This document shows, piece by piece, positions 1-8,568 of a stretch of 64,000 nucleotides of DNA. Both the position numbers and the translations under genes were made by a program. Each line of letters begins with the position of its first letter. Position 1 is the first letter of the stretch. Source of the stretch: Pseudomonadota bacterium (lineage in GTDB: Bacteria > Pseudomonadota > Gammaproteobacteria > Steroidobacterales > Steroidobacteraceae); the NCBI GenBank assembly GCA_018241505.1, contig JAFEDS010000004.1, positions 62,001 through 126,000 of the forward strand, written 5' to 3'. Under the pieces are notes generated by a model. That model had not been told where the DNA came from. It saw nothing but the letters and a program-made list of their open reading frames with translations, and searched no databases.

Positions 1-84
1 CGCACCCGTGGCCACAATCAATCCGTTGACAATGCCGCGAGCTGCGACACCACGTTTGCGTGCTCGGAAACGGCGGCCTCATGA
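1..84 (+). CDS. C-terminal end of an upstream gene (possible hipB-like antitoxin), partial
   Basis: A reading frame is open from the window edge to a TGA at 82-84, which overlaps the ATG of the following hipA-like gene as ATGA. Such coupling is typical of a hipB-hipA pair, where a small HTH antitoxin gene precedes the kinase. Only 27 codons are visible and they show no diagnostic motif. A second frame is also open here, ending at 97, so the identity and even the frame are uncertain. Confidence 0.3.
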   Translation, partial: RTRGHNQSVDNAASCDTTFACSETAAS

Positions 85-1490
85 CACCTCGAAGTAGAAC
101 ACGTCGCAGGCTCGCAAGAACCCGCTCGTATACGCACGTCCGGAACGTCGATGTATTGCTCTGGGGGCAACACGTTGGAGCCGTTGCCCTCGACCCTGCG
201 TACGGATTTTATGCTTTCCGCTATACCCCGGAGTTTCGGGCAGGTGGCGTAGAACCTGCGCCACTCTTCATGCCTACATCGGCGGATGAGACTTTTCTGT
301 TCACGGACTTGCCTGTCGTAACCTACAAACGTCTGCCGGCAATGCTGGCTGATGCTCTTCCGGATGACTTTGGAAATGCGCTGATCGATCGCTGGATGCT
401 CGATCACGGTGTTCGAGCCGATGCTGTGACTGCAATTGATCGACTTGCCTATATGAGCAATCGGGCGATGGGGGCGCTGCAGTTCAGGCCCGAAAAGGGG
501 CCCGGATCGCACAGCGCGATAGCAATCAAGATGAGTGAGCTCGTAGCCACCGCAAGGAAGGCGTTGCATGGAGATTTTGACGGGGATGACCATGCACAAG
601 CGGCGCTTCGTCATATCATCGAAGTTGGGACTTCAGCGGGAGGTGCACGTGCCAAGGCCGTTATTGCCTGGAATCCCGAGACTCAGGAGATCCGGTCAGG
701 GCAGTTTGAGGCACCTCCCGGATTTGAGTCCTGGTTGCTGAAGTTCGACGGAATCGGAAAGGATTTGGATCTGGGATCTTCCGAAGACTATGGACGTATT
801 GAATACGCTTATCATCTGATGGCCGTCGCGGCTGGAATCAGCATGACGGCCTGTCGATTGTTGGAAGAGAATGGGCGCGCCCATTTCATGACGCGGCGAT
901 TCGATCGCGGAGCGGGGAACGTTCGGCATCACATCCAGACACTGTGCGCAATGGCGCATCTGGATTTCAAAAAGAAGGGAACGAACTCGTACGCGCAGCT
1001 TTTCGACACTATGGTGCGGCTCGGACTGTCCTACGAGCAGAGGGAAGAAGCCTTTAGGCGCATGGTGTTCAACGTCATGGCCCGCAACTGTGATGATCAC
1101 ACCAAGAACTTCGCTTTCCGCTTGCGGCGCGGCGAGCCTTGGGAGCTCTCTCCGGCGTATGACGTCACCTTTGCTCACAGTCCTACGAGCGAATGGACTG
1201 CACAGCACCTGATGTCGGTGAACGGAAAGTTCAAGGATTTCGTAGAGGAAGACTTCCTCGCGGAGGCGGACCGATTTGCGATCGGCACGGCACCGCAGGT
1301 GATTGAGCAGGTTCGGGGCGCTGTCGGCCAGTGGCGCGCTTTTGCGGCGCGTGCGGCCGTGAGTGCGAGTGAGATCGAGCGAATCGAGCGTCAACTTCTG
1401 CCATTGGCAACTCGGAAAGCACGCCGGACACGACACAGAGCAAGACAAAAAAAGGCACGGCAATCGAGGGCCAAGCGAGCGCGGCGTTGA
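81..1490 (+). CDS. hipA: HipA-like serine/threonine kinase (type II toxin family)
   Basis: The product belongs to the HipA family, cytoplasmic Ser/Thr kinases that in known cases phosphorylate a cellular target such as glutamyl-tRNA synthetase and are neutralised by a DNA-binding HipB. Visible features are an N-terminal HipA_N region, the glycine-rich loop GTSAGGARAKA, the WLLKFDG strand and the catalytic segment NCDDHTKNFAF. It is about 469 residues, a little longer than the E. coli protein, because of a very basic Arg/Lys tail after residue 440. The ATG at 81 is preferred because it overlaps the upstream stop as ATGA; a GTG at 60 is possible. The partner gene would lie off the left edge. 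Confidence 0.85.
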   Translation: MTPRSRTRRRLARTRSYTHVRNVDVLLWGQHVGAVALDPAYGFYAFRYTPEFRAGGVEPAPLFMPTSADETFLFTDLPVVTYKRLPAMLADALPDDFGNALIDRWMLDHGVRADAVTAIDRLAYMSNRAMGALQFRPEKGPGSHSAIAIKMSELVATARKALHGDFDGDDHAQAALRHIIEVGTSAGGARAKAVIAWNPETQEIRSGQFEAPPGFESWLLKFDGIGKDLDLGSSEDYGRIEYAYHLMAVAAGISMTACRLLEENGRAHFMTRRFDRGAGNVRHHIQTLCAMAHLDFKKKGTNSYAQLFDTMVRLGLSYEQREEAFRRMVFNVMARNCDDHTKNFAFRLRRGEPWELSPAYDVTFAHSPTSEWTAQHLMSVNGKFKDFVEEDFLAEADRFAIGTAPQVIEQVRGAVGQWRAFAARAAVSASEIERIERQLLPLATRKARRTRHRARQKKARQSRAKRARR

Positions 1491-1533
1491 GGCGGCCCGC
1501 CGATGCGCGTGGCCCTCATCCGGTGCCTGCCGG

Positions 1534-2055
1534 TCAAAGTTGCGTTGCAGAGATTTCCCGCCGCCGCGCTGGTAGCGACGATTCGCTGCTCTTGATTAGA
1601 ATCCGGAACGACAGCCCATGTGTGATCAGCAATAGCGGCACAATGAGTGTCGGGATGAAATACATGACACCGAGCTCGCCCGGCGTCAGCCCGGACGCGT
1701 TGGCCTGGTAAAACGCGTCAAACAGGTCAACAGTGCCCCAGAGATTGAAGATCCAAGCCAGCACGACACCGGTCCGGCTGGGCAAGGCCGCCAACGCAAG
1801 CAAAGCGAGTATGGCGGCAATGATATCTCCGTAGGCAGCCGCATTCGCGAAGGCGGAAGGCAGCTCCGGCGATACAACGCCCGGCACCAGGAATGCCAGT
1901 CCGATGAAGCGAAAGCTGTGTAACACCAGAACAGGCTGGAGCGCTTCGGCCATGGGCAGATCCCGCAAGCGGGGCCAGAAAACGCGCTTCGCTACAATGC
2001 ACCAGGCAAGCAGCGCGAAGGCGATACTAACGAAAAAGCACAGTTGCGCAGACAT
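1534..2055 (-). CDS. small integral membrane protein of unknown function
   Basis: This 173-residue protein has four or five hydrophobic segments (around residues 4-22, 42-62, 75-93, 95-115 and 130-152) and no motif I recognise. The start is supported by a GGAG ribosome binding site seven bases upstream. It is transcribed away from the TetR gene at 2158, and two near-identical palindromes lie between the two starts, so it is probably the gene that TetR protein controls. Function cannot be assigned; a small transporter or a membrane modifier are equally possible. Confidence 0.7.
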   Translation of the reverse strand: MSAQLCFFVSIAFALLAWCIVAKRVFWPRLRDLPMAEALQPVLVLHSFRFIGLAFLVPGVVSPELPSAFANAAAYGDIIAAILALLALAALPSRTGVVLAWIFNLWGTVDLFDAFYQANASGLTPGELGVMYFIPTLIVPLLLITHGLSFRILIKSSESSLPARRREISATQL

Positions 2056-2089
2056 GAGTCGCTCCTGTAAGTGGCATGGCAGCTCTTGT

Positions 2090-2105
2090 GGTACCCATCA
2101 GTACC
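2090..2105. promoter_or_regulatory. putative TetR operator, left copy
   Basis: GGTACCCATCAGTACC is an imperfect palindrome (GGTAC-N6-GTACC) 34 bp before the start of the membrane protein gene. Its reverse complement differs from the copy at 2123-2138 by one base. Confidence 0.6.
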
Positions 2106-2122
2106 AGAGATGATGCGAGCTT

Positions 2123-2138
2123 GGTACTGATTGGTACC
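2123..2138. promoter_or_regulatory. putative TetR operator, right copy
   Basis: GGTACTGATTGGTACC has the same GGTAC-N6-GTACC shape as the left copy, in inverted orientation. The two centres are 33 bp apart, about three helical turns, which suits two dimers on the same DNA face. It ends 19 bp before the TetR start, so autoregulation is likely. Confidence 0.6.
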
Positions 2139-2157
2139 AAAGTCAAGATGAGGGTGG

Positions 2158-2778
2158 ATGAGCGGGGAAGAGGCAGTGCGTGCTCGCATTCTCGATGCGG
2201 CCTTCGCAGCGTTCATGAAAAGCGGCTATGCCGCGAGCACGACGCTCGAGATCGCCTCTCGCGCCCGCGTTTCGAAGCGAGACCTCTATACCTTGGTGGG
2301 CAACAAGCAGGAGATGCTCATTGCCTGCATTAGTGAGCGTGCCACGCGACTGCGGGTACCTGCCGATCTGCCGGTACCGGACAGTCGCGAGACTCTGGCG
2401 CAAGTGCTGACCTCCTTGGGGACGCAACTCGTCCGCGAAATAACCGATCCTACGGTGGTCGCGGTGTTTCGATTGGCAATCGCCGAAGCGGTGCAGTCAC
2501 CGGAAGTGTCGCAAGCGCTCGACTCAATAGGGCGGGAGACCAGTCGCGCCGCCTTGCGACAGATCATGTTGCAGGCCCAGGCGGCCGGACTGCTCAGCGG
2601 CCGACCGGCCGAATTGGCCGAGCAGTTCGGCGGTCTGCTTTGGGGCAACTTGATGGTCAGTCTGTTGCTTGGTGTTGTTGAGCGGCCGAGCTCACGTGAG
2701 CTTGCAGCTCGCGCGCGAGACGCCGCTGCCGCCTTCTTGCAGCTACATCCGCCGGTGGAGGGCGTGGCGACGGGTTGA
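2158..2778 (+). CDS. TetR/AcrR family transcriptional regulator
   Basis: The 206-residue protein begins with a TetR_N helix-turn-helix (residues about 8-55: ILDAAFAAFMKSGYAASTTLEIA followed by the recognition part VSKRDLYTLVGNKQEML in the usual position), then an all-helical ligand-binding domain with the common hydrophobic GLLWGNLMVSLLLGVV segment. TetR proteins usually repress a divergent neighbour and themselves. The neighbour here is the membrane protein at 1534-2055, and the two GTAC palindromes between the starts are the expected binding sites. It is outside the catabolic island and has a different operator from the island promoters. The ligand is unknown. Confidence 0.85.
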   Translation: MSGEEAVRARILDAAFAAFMKSGYAASTTLEIASRARVSKRDLYTLVGNKQEMLIACISERATRLRVPADLPVPDSRETLAQVLTSLGTQLVREITDPTVVAVFRLAIAEAVQSPEVSQALDSIGRETSRAALRQIMLQAQAAGLLSGRPAELAEQFGGLLWGNLMVSLLLGVVERPSSRELAARARDAAAAFLQLHPPVEGVATG

Positions 2779-2882
2779 GCTCAACCTCAGGTCCTGGCGC
2801 GGACAGACTCGGCACGCAACTACAGGAACCCGAATCGCTATGGGGCGTTCGCTATCTAACACCTCGAGGCAGGTAGATAGCC

Positions 2883-3485
2883 GTGAACCTCCACGATCCG
2901 CAAACAATCATTCTCATAGTCGTGATTGTAGTGGCAATTGTCGCTGCGATCGCTCTGTTTGCTCGCGAACGACGCCGCGCGCAGTCCAAGCATCTCCAGG
3001 CGCGTTTTGGTCCTGAGTACTCGCGCACAGTCGAGGCCGCCGGTGATCGCCAAAAGGCCGAGGCGGAGCTTGCCGCGCGCGAGAGGCGAGTGGAGCGCCT
3101 GCAACTCGTTCCCCTGCCTGCTGCTGAAGCGGCGCGGTTCGCGCAATCGTGGGAGGCGCTACAAACGCGGTTCGTGGACGACCCTACAACAGTTGTAGGA
3201 GAAGCAGACCAATTGGTGCGCGAGTTGATGCTCAGTCGCGGTTATCCGATGGGAGATTTCGAGCGTCGCGCCGCTGACCTTTCGGTACACCACGCCTCCG
3301 TCGTAGAGAACTACCGCGCGGCGCAAGCCATTGCATCCCGCAACTCGCGCCGGCAAGCAGATACGGAGGAACTACGCAGAGCTGTCGTTCACTATCGGGC
3401 GCTGTTCGATGAGTTGCTGGAGACGGGCCCGGTCCGATCCGCGACAGTCCGATCAACTGACAATCGCAATACGGTGGAATCATGA
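2883..3485 (+). CDS. membrane-anchored protein of unknown function, first of a paralogous pair
   Basis: The 200-residue product has one N-terminal membrane helix (about residues 8-27, rich in Ile and Val), a charged, probably coiled-coil stretch (40-80), and a C-terminal helical domain beginning FVDDPTTVVGEADQLV and ending EELRRAVVHYRALFDELL. The same domain recurs in the next gene. I know similar FVDDP-type proteins only as uncharacterised conserved proteins. The start is GTG. The stop overlaps the next ATG as ATGA, so the pair is co-translated. Confidence 0.65.
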   Translation: MNLHDPQTIILIVVIVVAIVAAIALFARERRRAQSKHLQARFGPEYSRTVEAAGDRQKAEAELAARERRVERLQLVPLPAAEAARFAQSWEALQTRFVDDPTTVVGEADQLVRELMLSRGYPMGDFERRAADLSVHHASVVENYRAAQAIASRNSRRQADTEELRRAVVHYRALFDELLETGPVRSATVRSTDNRNTVES

Positions 3486-3907
3486 CCAGCCCAACTTCCA
3501 GAGAGAATTCAACCCGAGCCCTGTCGACGGCGGACCTGGCGGCCACGTCACGTCAATCAGCGCGGGTCAATCCGGATACCCATGAAACAGAAGAGCCCGA
3601 GGTCGAGCGACATGAGCGCGACCGTGACTCGAGCTCGCTGGAGCCGCTGTTTACAGCGGACCACGCCGAGAATTTTCGCAACCGTTGGGCTGCGATTCAA
3701 AGCAGTTTCGTCGACGACCCGAGCGGTGCCGTGCGGGCGGGCGATGAGTTGGTTGCCCAGGTCATGTCGGAACTGGCGAATACGTTTGCCGAGCAGCGCC
3801 ATCGCGTTGAATCGCGCCTCGAGACTTCCGGTTCGGCAGACACAGAAGACCTGCGTGTGGCCTTGACGAGCTACCGCTCCTTCTTTGAACGACTTCTATC
3901 GTTGTAG
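3482..3907 (+). CDS. soluble FVDDP-domain protein, second of a paralogous pair
   Basis: The 141-residue protein has a polar, probably disordered N-terminus (1-55) and then the domain shared with its neighbour: [20 protein letters not shown] and a final segment [19 protein letters not shown]. It lacks the membrane anchor of the upstream paralogue, so the two may form a membrane-tethered and a free form of one complex. Its last 37 bp overlap the 3' end of the convergent aldolase gene, which marks the left border of the catabolic island. Function unknown. Confidence 0.65.
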   Translation: MTSPTSRENSTRALSTADLAATSRQSARVNPDTHETEEPEVERHERDRDSSSLEPLFTADHAENFRNRWAAIQSSFVDDPSGAVRAGDELVAQVMSELANTFAEQRHRVESRLETSGSADTEDLRVALTSYRSFFERLLSL

Positions 3908-4935
3908 CTCACGAGATCGAGAGCCACATCGACGATCATGTCCTCCTGGCCTCCGACCATCTTGCGCCGGCCTAGCTCAATCAGGATCTCCCGCGGATCG
4001 AGGCCGTACGTGTTGGCCGCGGCTTCGGCATGCCGAAGAAATGATGAATACACGCCCGCGTATCCAAGCGTGAGTGTTTCGCGATCTACGCGGACTGGCC
4101 GGTCCTGGAGTGGACGGACGAGATTGTCGGCAGCGTCCATCAATTTGAACAGATCGCAACCGTGGCTCCATCCCTTGCGCGAGATGGCGGCAATTAGAAT
4201 TTCCAGGGGCGCATTGCCCGCGCCGGCTCCCATCCCCGCGAGCGACGCGTCGATTCTGCGTGCCCCGCACTGTACGGCGGCGATGGAGTTCGCGACACCC
4301 AACGAAAGATTGTGATGGGCATGTACGCCCCGCTCTGTGCTCGGGCGCAGTACCCTGTCATATGCGAGAAGCCGTGCCTCGTAGCCTTCGACGTCCAGCG
4401 CTCCGGCGGAGTCCGTGACGTACACACACTGTGCTCCATAGGACTCCATGAGGGCCGCCTGCCGGGCGAGCAGGTCAGGTTCCAACATGTGGCTCATCAT
4501 CAAAAATGCCGCGGTATCCATGCCGAGATCGCGTGACAGACCGATATGTTGTTTGGCGATGTCCGCCTCGGTGCAATGCGTGGCAATGCGAACCGAACGT
4601 ACGCCAAGCTCATGGGCTCGGCGTAAGTCCTCGGCGGTTGCAATCCCGGGAATGACTAGAGTCGTGATCACTGCATGCTTGACGACTTCGGCCACTGCGG
4701 CGATCCATTCCCAGTCGCTGTGAGCCCCGAACCCGTAGTTGAAGCTGGAGCCGCTCAGCCCATCGCCATGCGCCACTTCAATTGCATCTACTCCCGCGCT
4801 GTCGAGAGCCGCTGCGATCTGCCTTGCCTGCTCCACCGTATAGCTATGCCGGATAGCGTGCATACCGTCGCGCAGGGTTACATCCTGAATGTACAACCGT
4901 TCGCCAATCGGATCATTCAGCTTGCCTGCACTCAT
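3871..4935 (-). CDS. bphI: 4-hydroxy-2-oxovalerate aldolase (BphI/MhpE type)
   Basis: This 354-residue TIM-barrel aldolase cleaves 4-hydroxy-2-oxovalerate to pyruvate and acetaldehyde, the penultimate step of meta-cleavage pathways. The catalytic start [15 protein letters not shown] carries the metal-binding Asp and base-positioning residues of the DRE-TIM family, and [12 protein letters not shown] provides the metal-binding histidines. The C-terminal DmpG communication domain (from about residue 275) pairs with the acetylating dehydrogenase for acetaldehyde channelling. Its ATG overlaps the stop of that dehydrogenase gene by 4 bp, so the two subunits are made together. The operon is driven from the promoter at 5907-5947. 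Confidence 0.93.
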   Translation of the reverse strand: MSAGKLNDPIGERLYIQDVTLRDGMHAIRHSYTVEQARQIAAALDSAGVDAIEVAHGDGLSGSSFNYGFGAHSDWEWIAAVAEVVKHAVITTLVIPGIATAEDLRRAHELGVRSVRIATHCTEADIAKQHIGLSRDLGMDTAAFLMMSHMLEPDLLARQAALMESYGAQCVYVTDSAGALDVEGYEARLLAYDRVLRPSTERGVHAHHNLSLGVANSIAAVQCGARRIDASLAGMGAGAGNAPLEILIAAISRKGWSHGCDLFKLMDAADNLVRPLQDRPVRVDRETLTLGYAGVYSSFLRHAEAAANTYGLDPREILIELGRRKMVGGQEDMIVDVALDLVSYNDRSRSKKER

Positions 4936-5867
4936 GATTGCCTCTGCCCGATTTGAGCGATGCGTTCTGCCGCATGGAGGCCTGCCGATGTCATGATGTC
5001 GAGGTTGCCGGCATAGGCGGGCAGGTAGTGCGCCGCTCCTTCCACCTCCAGGAAAACGGTGGAGCGCAGGCCGTGGACGCTACCTAGCGCTGGAATGTGC
5101 AGGGCACGGCCGGGTCCGTATTCTTCAAACTGCACGCTGTGCTTGAGCCGATAACCGGGTACGTACCGCTGTACCCGGGAAATCATTTCCGCTACGGATG
5201 TCTCGATCGCCGCCTGTGACGCACCGACCGAGAGTATATAGACGGTATTGCGCATGATCAGCGGCGGCTCGGCCGGATTGAGGATGATGACGGCCTTGCC
5301 TTTCTCGGCCCCGCCAACAACTTCGATACCTCGCGCGGTGGTGCGCGTCGCCTCATCGATATTGGCACGAGTGCCGGGGCCGGCGGAGCGCGAAGACATG
5401 GAGGCCACGATTTCGGCGTAAACAACGCGATCCGCGACTCGACGCACGGCGTGTACGATTGGGATCGTTGCCTGACCGCCGCAGGTCACCATGTTGAGAT
5501 TGGGGCGATCGAGCTGTGAATCGAGATTGACAACAGGTACACAGTACGGCCCGATCGCTGCCGGGGTGAGGTCGATGATGCGCTTGCCATGGCGCCGGCA
5601 CAGCTCGTCGTGGCGCGCATGCGCGTTCGCCGATGTTGCATCGAACACGATTCGAATGTCGCGCCACTCCGGCATCGTCATGAGCCCGTCGAGCCCCCGA
5701 TCGGTGGTGCTCACTCCTAGCCCGCGCGCGCGGGCGAGGCCTTCCGACTGCTCGTCAATTCCAGCCAGTACGCCCATCTGAAGCACGCTCGAGAGCCGCA
5801 ACACCTTGAGCATCAAGTCTGTGCCAATATTGCCTGAGCCGAGAATGGCTACCTGAGTCTGAGTCAT
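4932..5867 (-). CDS. bphJ: acetaldehyde dehydrogenase, acetylating (BphJ/MhpF type)
   Basis: The enzyme oxidises acetaldehyde to acetyl-CoA with NAD and CoA and works as a complex with the aldolase encoded just downstream. Visible are the Rossmann motif GSGNIGTDL near the N-terminus, the catalytic cysteine in [12 protein letters not shown], and the C-terminal dimerisation part. The start at MTQTQVAIL gives 311 residues, the normal family length; a longer frame upstream would run through the promoter and operators, so it is rejected. The 4-bp overlap with the aldolase gene is the usual arrangement. It is the first gene of a leftward operon with a palindromic operator 40 bp upstream. Confidence 0.93.
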   Translation of the reverse strand: MTQTQVAILGSGNIGTDLMLKVLRLSSVLQMGVLAGIDEQSEGLARARGLGVSTTDRGLDGLMTMPEWRDIRIVFDATSANAHARHDELCRRHGKRIIDLTPAAIGPYCVPVVNLDSQLDRPNLNMVTCGGQATIPIVHAVRRVADRVVYAEIVASMSSRSAGPGTRANIDEATRTTARGIEVVGGAEKGKAVIILNPAEPPLIMRNTVYILSVGASQAAIETSVAEMISRVQRYVPGYRLKHSVQFEEYGPGRALHIPALGSVHGLRSTVFLEVEGAAHYLPAYAGNLDIMTSAGLHAAERIAQIGQRQS

Positions 5868-5906
5868 GCCGTTCACTGTCCCGCAGCGCCCCCGTGCCGC
5901 CTGCCA

Positions 5907-5924
5907 CCATACTCCCAAGTATTG
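5907..5924 (-). promoter_or_regulatory. island operator A on the promoter of the aldolase operon
   Basis: Read on the minus strand the site is CAATACTTGGGAGTATGG, with ATAC-N6-GTAT symmetry. It covers the -10 hexamer AATACT (5918-5923); the -35 TTGACC lies at 5942-5947 with an 18-bp spacer. Predicted leader about 44 nt. Confidence 0.75.
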
Positions 5925-5944
5925 CCATGCGAGGGGTGGGTGGT

Positions 5945-5962
5945 CAATACTCTTGCGTATGG
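5945..5962 (+). promoter_or_regulatory. island operator B on the promoter of the alanine-racemase-like/Rieske operon
   Basis: CAATACTCTTGCGTATGG covers the -10 AATACT (5946-5951); the -35 TTGCCA is at 5922-5927 with an 18-bp spacer. It shares its left bases with the -35 of the opposing promoter A, so the two promoters face each other and overlap. Confidence 0.75.
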
Positions 5963-5989
5963 AATCAGAACCTGGAAGCGGGTTGGCCC

Positions 5990-7234
5990 ATGGCACATGA
6001 GCTGCGGACCAGTCCCAATGCGCCTCTCATCGGAGCGGCGGGATCACGCGCCCGGCTCCAGACGCCCGCCTTGCTTCTCGACCTGGATGCGCTCGAGCGG
6101 AATCTCGCGCTCATGTCGAGATTTTGCTCGCAGCGGGGTTTGACACTCAGGCCTCATGTGAAGACCCACAAGAGTGTGCGAATTGCGCGCCGGCAGATCG
6201 AAGCAGGCGCCGTGGGAGTCTGTGTCGCCACACTGCGCGAGGCGGCTGTGATGCTGGACAGTGGATTGCCCGGCATCCACCTCACGACTCCCGTGGCAGG
6301 GACCCCCAGACTCGAGGGGCTTGCAGCGTTACTGAAGCGCGGCAACCTGTCCGTCGTAGTGGACAGCCTCGAGTCGCTCCTGGAGTTGCGTCAGACTGTC
6401 GCAACAACCGGCCGCAAGGTAACCGTCCTCGTAGACGTAGACCTCGGAGCGATGTATCGCACGGGCGTCCAGGATATTGAGTCCGCGGTGAGTTTGGCGC
6501 GCGAGCTGAGCCGATCGGAAGTTCTCGAGTATGGTGGAGTGCAGTTCTACTCAGGGATCGTGCAGCACGTGCCTACACGCGCCGAGCGGATGAGTGTGTA
6601 TGGCACTCAGCTCGAACGCCTGCGAAGTCTTCTGTCGGCCCTCGAGGCTGAAGGACTGAAACCCCGTATCGTTTCCGGTGGTGGAACGGGTACCCTGCAC
6701 CTGGATGCAGAATTGCGCCTGTTGACCGAAAACCAGGCGGGATCGTACGCCCTGATGGATGTCGAATACGGCGCGGTTGAGTTGCTGGAGGGCGGCGGCG
6801 GAAGCTTCGAGCCGGCTTTGTTCGTGCAGAGCTCGGTCGTTAGCAACAGAGCCCGCGGTCTGGTCACGCTCGATGCCGGATCCAAATCGCTTGCCACCGA
6901 CGGTCCGAGTCCGTCCGTGCACTCCGGTGCACCTCGCGATTTTGTCTATCAGACTTTCGGGGATGAGTTCGGAATGCTGCTCGCGCCGCAAAGCGCGGCG
7001 CACCTCGAGCGCGTCGCTGCTGAATGGCCTGCCGAGCAGCGCCGCTCGTTCGGGCTGTTCGAGGCCGCATTTTCGAGCTGCCCGGGGTCCCGGCAACTGT
7101 TGGATCTGGGCACAAAAGTCGAGCTGCTTGCCCCGCACTGCGACCCCACAGTGAACCTCCACGATTTCTATCACTGTGTGCGCGGTGACGTTCTCGTGGA
7201 CATCTGGCCCGTCGATGCGCGCGCGTCTCTTTAG
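5990..7234 (+). CDS. PLP-dependent alanine racemase N-terminal family enzyme (D-threonine aldolase / D-serine dehydratase-like)
   Basis: The 414-residue protein has the fold-type III PLP barrel with the lysine in [10 protein letters not shown], and a C-terminal metal site [14 protein letters not shown] whose His and Cys match the zinc ligands of D-serine dehydratase and D-threonine aldolase (DSD1 family). It should act on a D- or beta-hydroxy amino acid. The ATG at 5990, with GGAAG upstream, follows promoter B; a longer frame would include the operators. It shares an operon with a Rieske oxygenase, suggesting that an amino acid liberated from the pathway substrate is handled here. The exact reaction (aldolase, dehydratase, racemase) cannot be read from sequence. 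Confidence 0.8.
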   Translation: MAHELRTSPNAPLIGAAGSRARLQTPALLLDLDALERNLALMSRFCSQRGLTLRPHVKTHKSVRIARRQIEAGAVGVCVATLREAAVMLDSGLPGIHLTTPVAGTPRLEGLAALLKRGNLSVVVDSLESLLELRQTVATTGRKVTVLVDVDLGAMYRTGVQDIESAVSLARELSRSEVLEYGGVQFYSGIVQHVPTRAERMSVYGTQLERLRSLLSALEAEGLKPRIVSGGGTGTLHLDAELRLLTENQAGSYALMDVEYGAVELLEGGGGSFEPALFVQSSVVSNRARGLVTLDAGSKSLATDGPSPSVHSGAPRDFVYQTFGDEFGMLLAPQSAAHLERVAAEWPAEQRRSFGLFEAAFSSCPGSRQLLDLGTKVELLAPHCDPTVNLHDFYHCVRGDVLVDIWPVDARASL

Positions 7235-7268
7235 GAAAATTCAAACATCGCGCGCAGGAGTACACAAC

Positions 7269-8564
7269 ATGAGCATAGAGCACAATCCCATGCCCCCCCG
7301 AGACGCAGATCTCGATGGCCGCGCCTATGGCCGGACGCGAGCGGTTGCAGACGAGGCGCTCGTACGCTGCGGCCCGGGTACTGCGGGAGGAGAGCTGCTG
7401 AGGCGGTATTGGCAGCCCGTCGCGCTCCTGTCCGAGCTCGGTTCCGTTCCGAAGTTGGTGAAGGTCCTCGACGAGGAACTGGTGCTGTACCGCGATCGCT
7501 CGGGCACCCCCGGACTGCTGTATCCGCGTTGCATGCATCGCGGCACGAGCCTGCTCTACGGAAAAATCGAGCAGCATGGAATCCGCTGTTGCTATCACGG
7601 TTGGTTGTTCGATGAGCGCGGCAGATGTCTGGAAATGCCGTGCGAGCCGAACAGCCCGGTCCGCAACCACATCCGCCAGCCGTGGTATCCGGTGATTGAG
7701 AAGTTTGGGATCCTGTTCGCGTACCTGGGGCCTGCGGATCGCCAGCCGCTGTTTCCTCATTTCACGCTCGAGGACAATCTGGGGCCGACCGAGCAGATCG
7801 TGTCGTATGCCCGCGACGCAGGTCCCAACGGCGGTGGCCGGCAAGGCGTGCCGCCGAAGCTCGCGGCGTGGTCCGACTATAATTGGTGGCAGATGTTCGA
7901 CAACTACATGGATGCTTTCCATGTCCTGGTCTTACACAACATGATCAACGGCACTCAGTTCGAAGAGAGTCTCGCGATCGTGCCGACCGTCAAATTCGAG
8001 AGTACCGCCAACGGTGTCCGTAGCATTCAGCATCGGACACTGTCCGATGGCCGCATTCATCAACGGATTACACAAGTCATGCTGCCGAACATCAACGGCA
8101 TCGCAGGTGTGAGCGATGCGGACCTTGGTCGCGGCGGTGTTGGCTGGACCGTGCCGATTGACGACACGCATTACCGCGCGTATGGCATTTCATTATACGA
8201 CCCCGAGGCCCCCCGAAGTGGGGGCGCCCCGGATCTGGGTCTGATGAGGGATACCTGGGGGCCGAAGCACGGCAGGCCATTCCAGGAATGGTCCACGGAA
8301 GACCATCAGCATTGGCAAACGGACTACACCGCTCAGAAAGCCCAGGGTGACATCAGCCTGCATTCCGAAGAGCACTTGACCCGCATCGACACCGGAGTGG
8401 GGCTGATGCGGCGTCTCTTCAGGCAACAGGCGCAGATGGTCGCGAACGGAGCTGATCCTGTCGGCGTCACGTTCGACCGGCCTTACGTAATCCAGGTTCA
8501 GGCAGGCAACGCATTGCTCGATCCCCAGACGCTCCAGTGCATTGCCGGGTTCGACGGCCGCTGA
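7269..8564 (+). CDS. Rieske non-heme iron oxygenase, phthalate 4,5-dioxygenase/VanA-like
   Basis: The 431-residue terminal oxygenase has a Rieske [2Fe-2S] centre (Cys88-x-His90 and Cys107-x2-His110) and a mononuclear iron site in DNYMDAFHVLVLH (Asp215, His218, His223). The YWQPVALLSEL start is typical of single-subunit (alpha-3) oxygenases that hydroxylate or O-demethylate aromatic acids and need a separate reductase. The start at 7269 has GGAG nine bases upstream; an earlier frame overlapping the previous gene is not needed. It sits with the DSD1-like gene in the operon from promoter B. No reductase gene follows, which is unusual for this group. Confidence 0.88.
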   Translation: MSIEHNPMPPRDADLDGRAYGRTRAVADEALVRCGPGTAGGELLRRYWQPVALLSELGSVPKLVKVLDEELVLYRDRSGTPGLLYPRCMHRGTSLLYGKIEQHGIRCCYHGWLFDERGRCLEMPCEPNSPVRNHIRQPWYPVIEKFGILFAYLGPADRQPLFPHFTLEDNLGPTEQIVSYARDAGPNGGGRQGVPPKLAAWSDYNWWQMFDNYMDAFHVLVLHNMINGTQFEESLAIVPTVKFESTANGVRSIQHRTLSDGRIHQRITQVMLPNINGIAGVSDADLGRGGVGWTVPIDDTHYRAYGISLYDPEAPRSGGAPDLGLMRDTWGPKHGRPFQEWSTEDHQHWQTDYTAQKAQGDISLHSEEHLTRIDTGVGLMRRLFRQQAQMVANGADPVGVTFDRPYVIQVQAGNALLDPQTLQCIAGFDGR

Positions 8565-8568
8565 GCGC

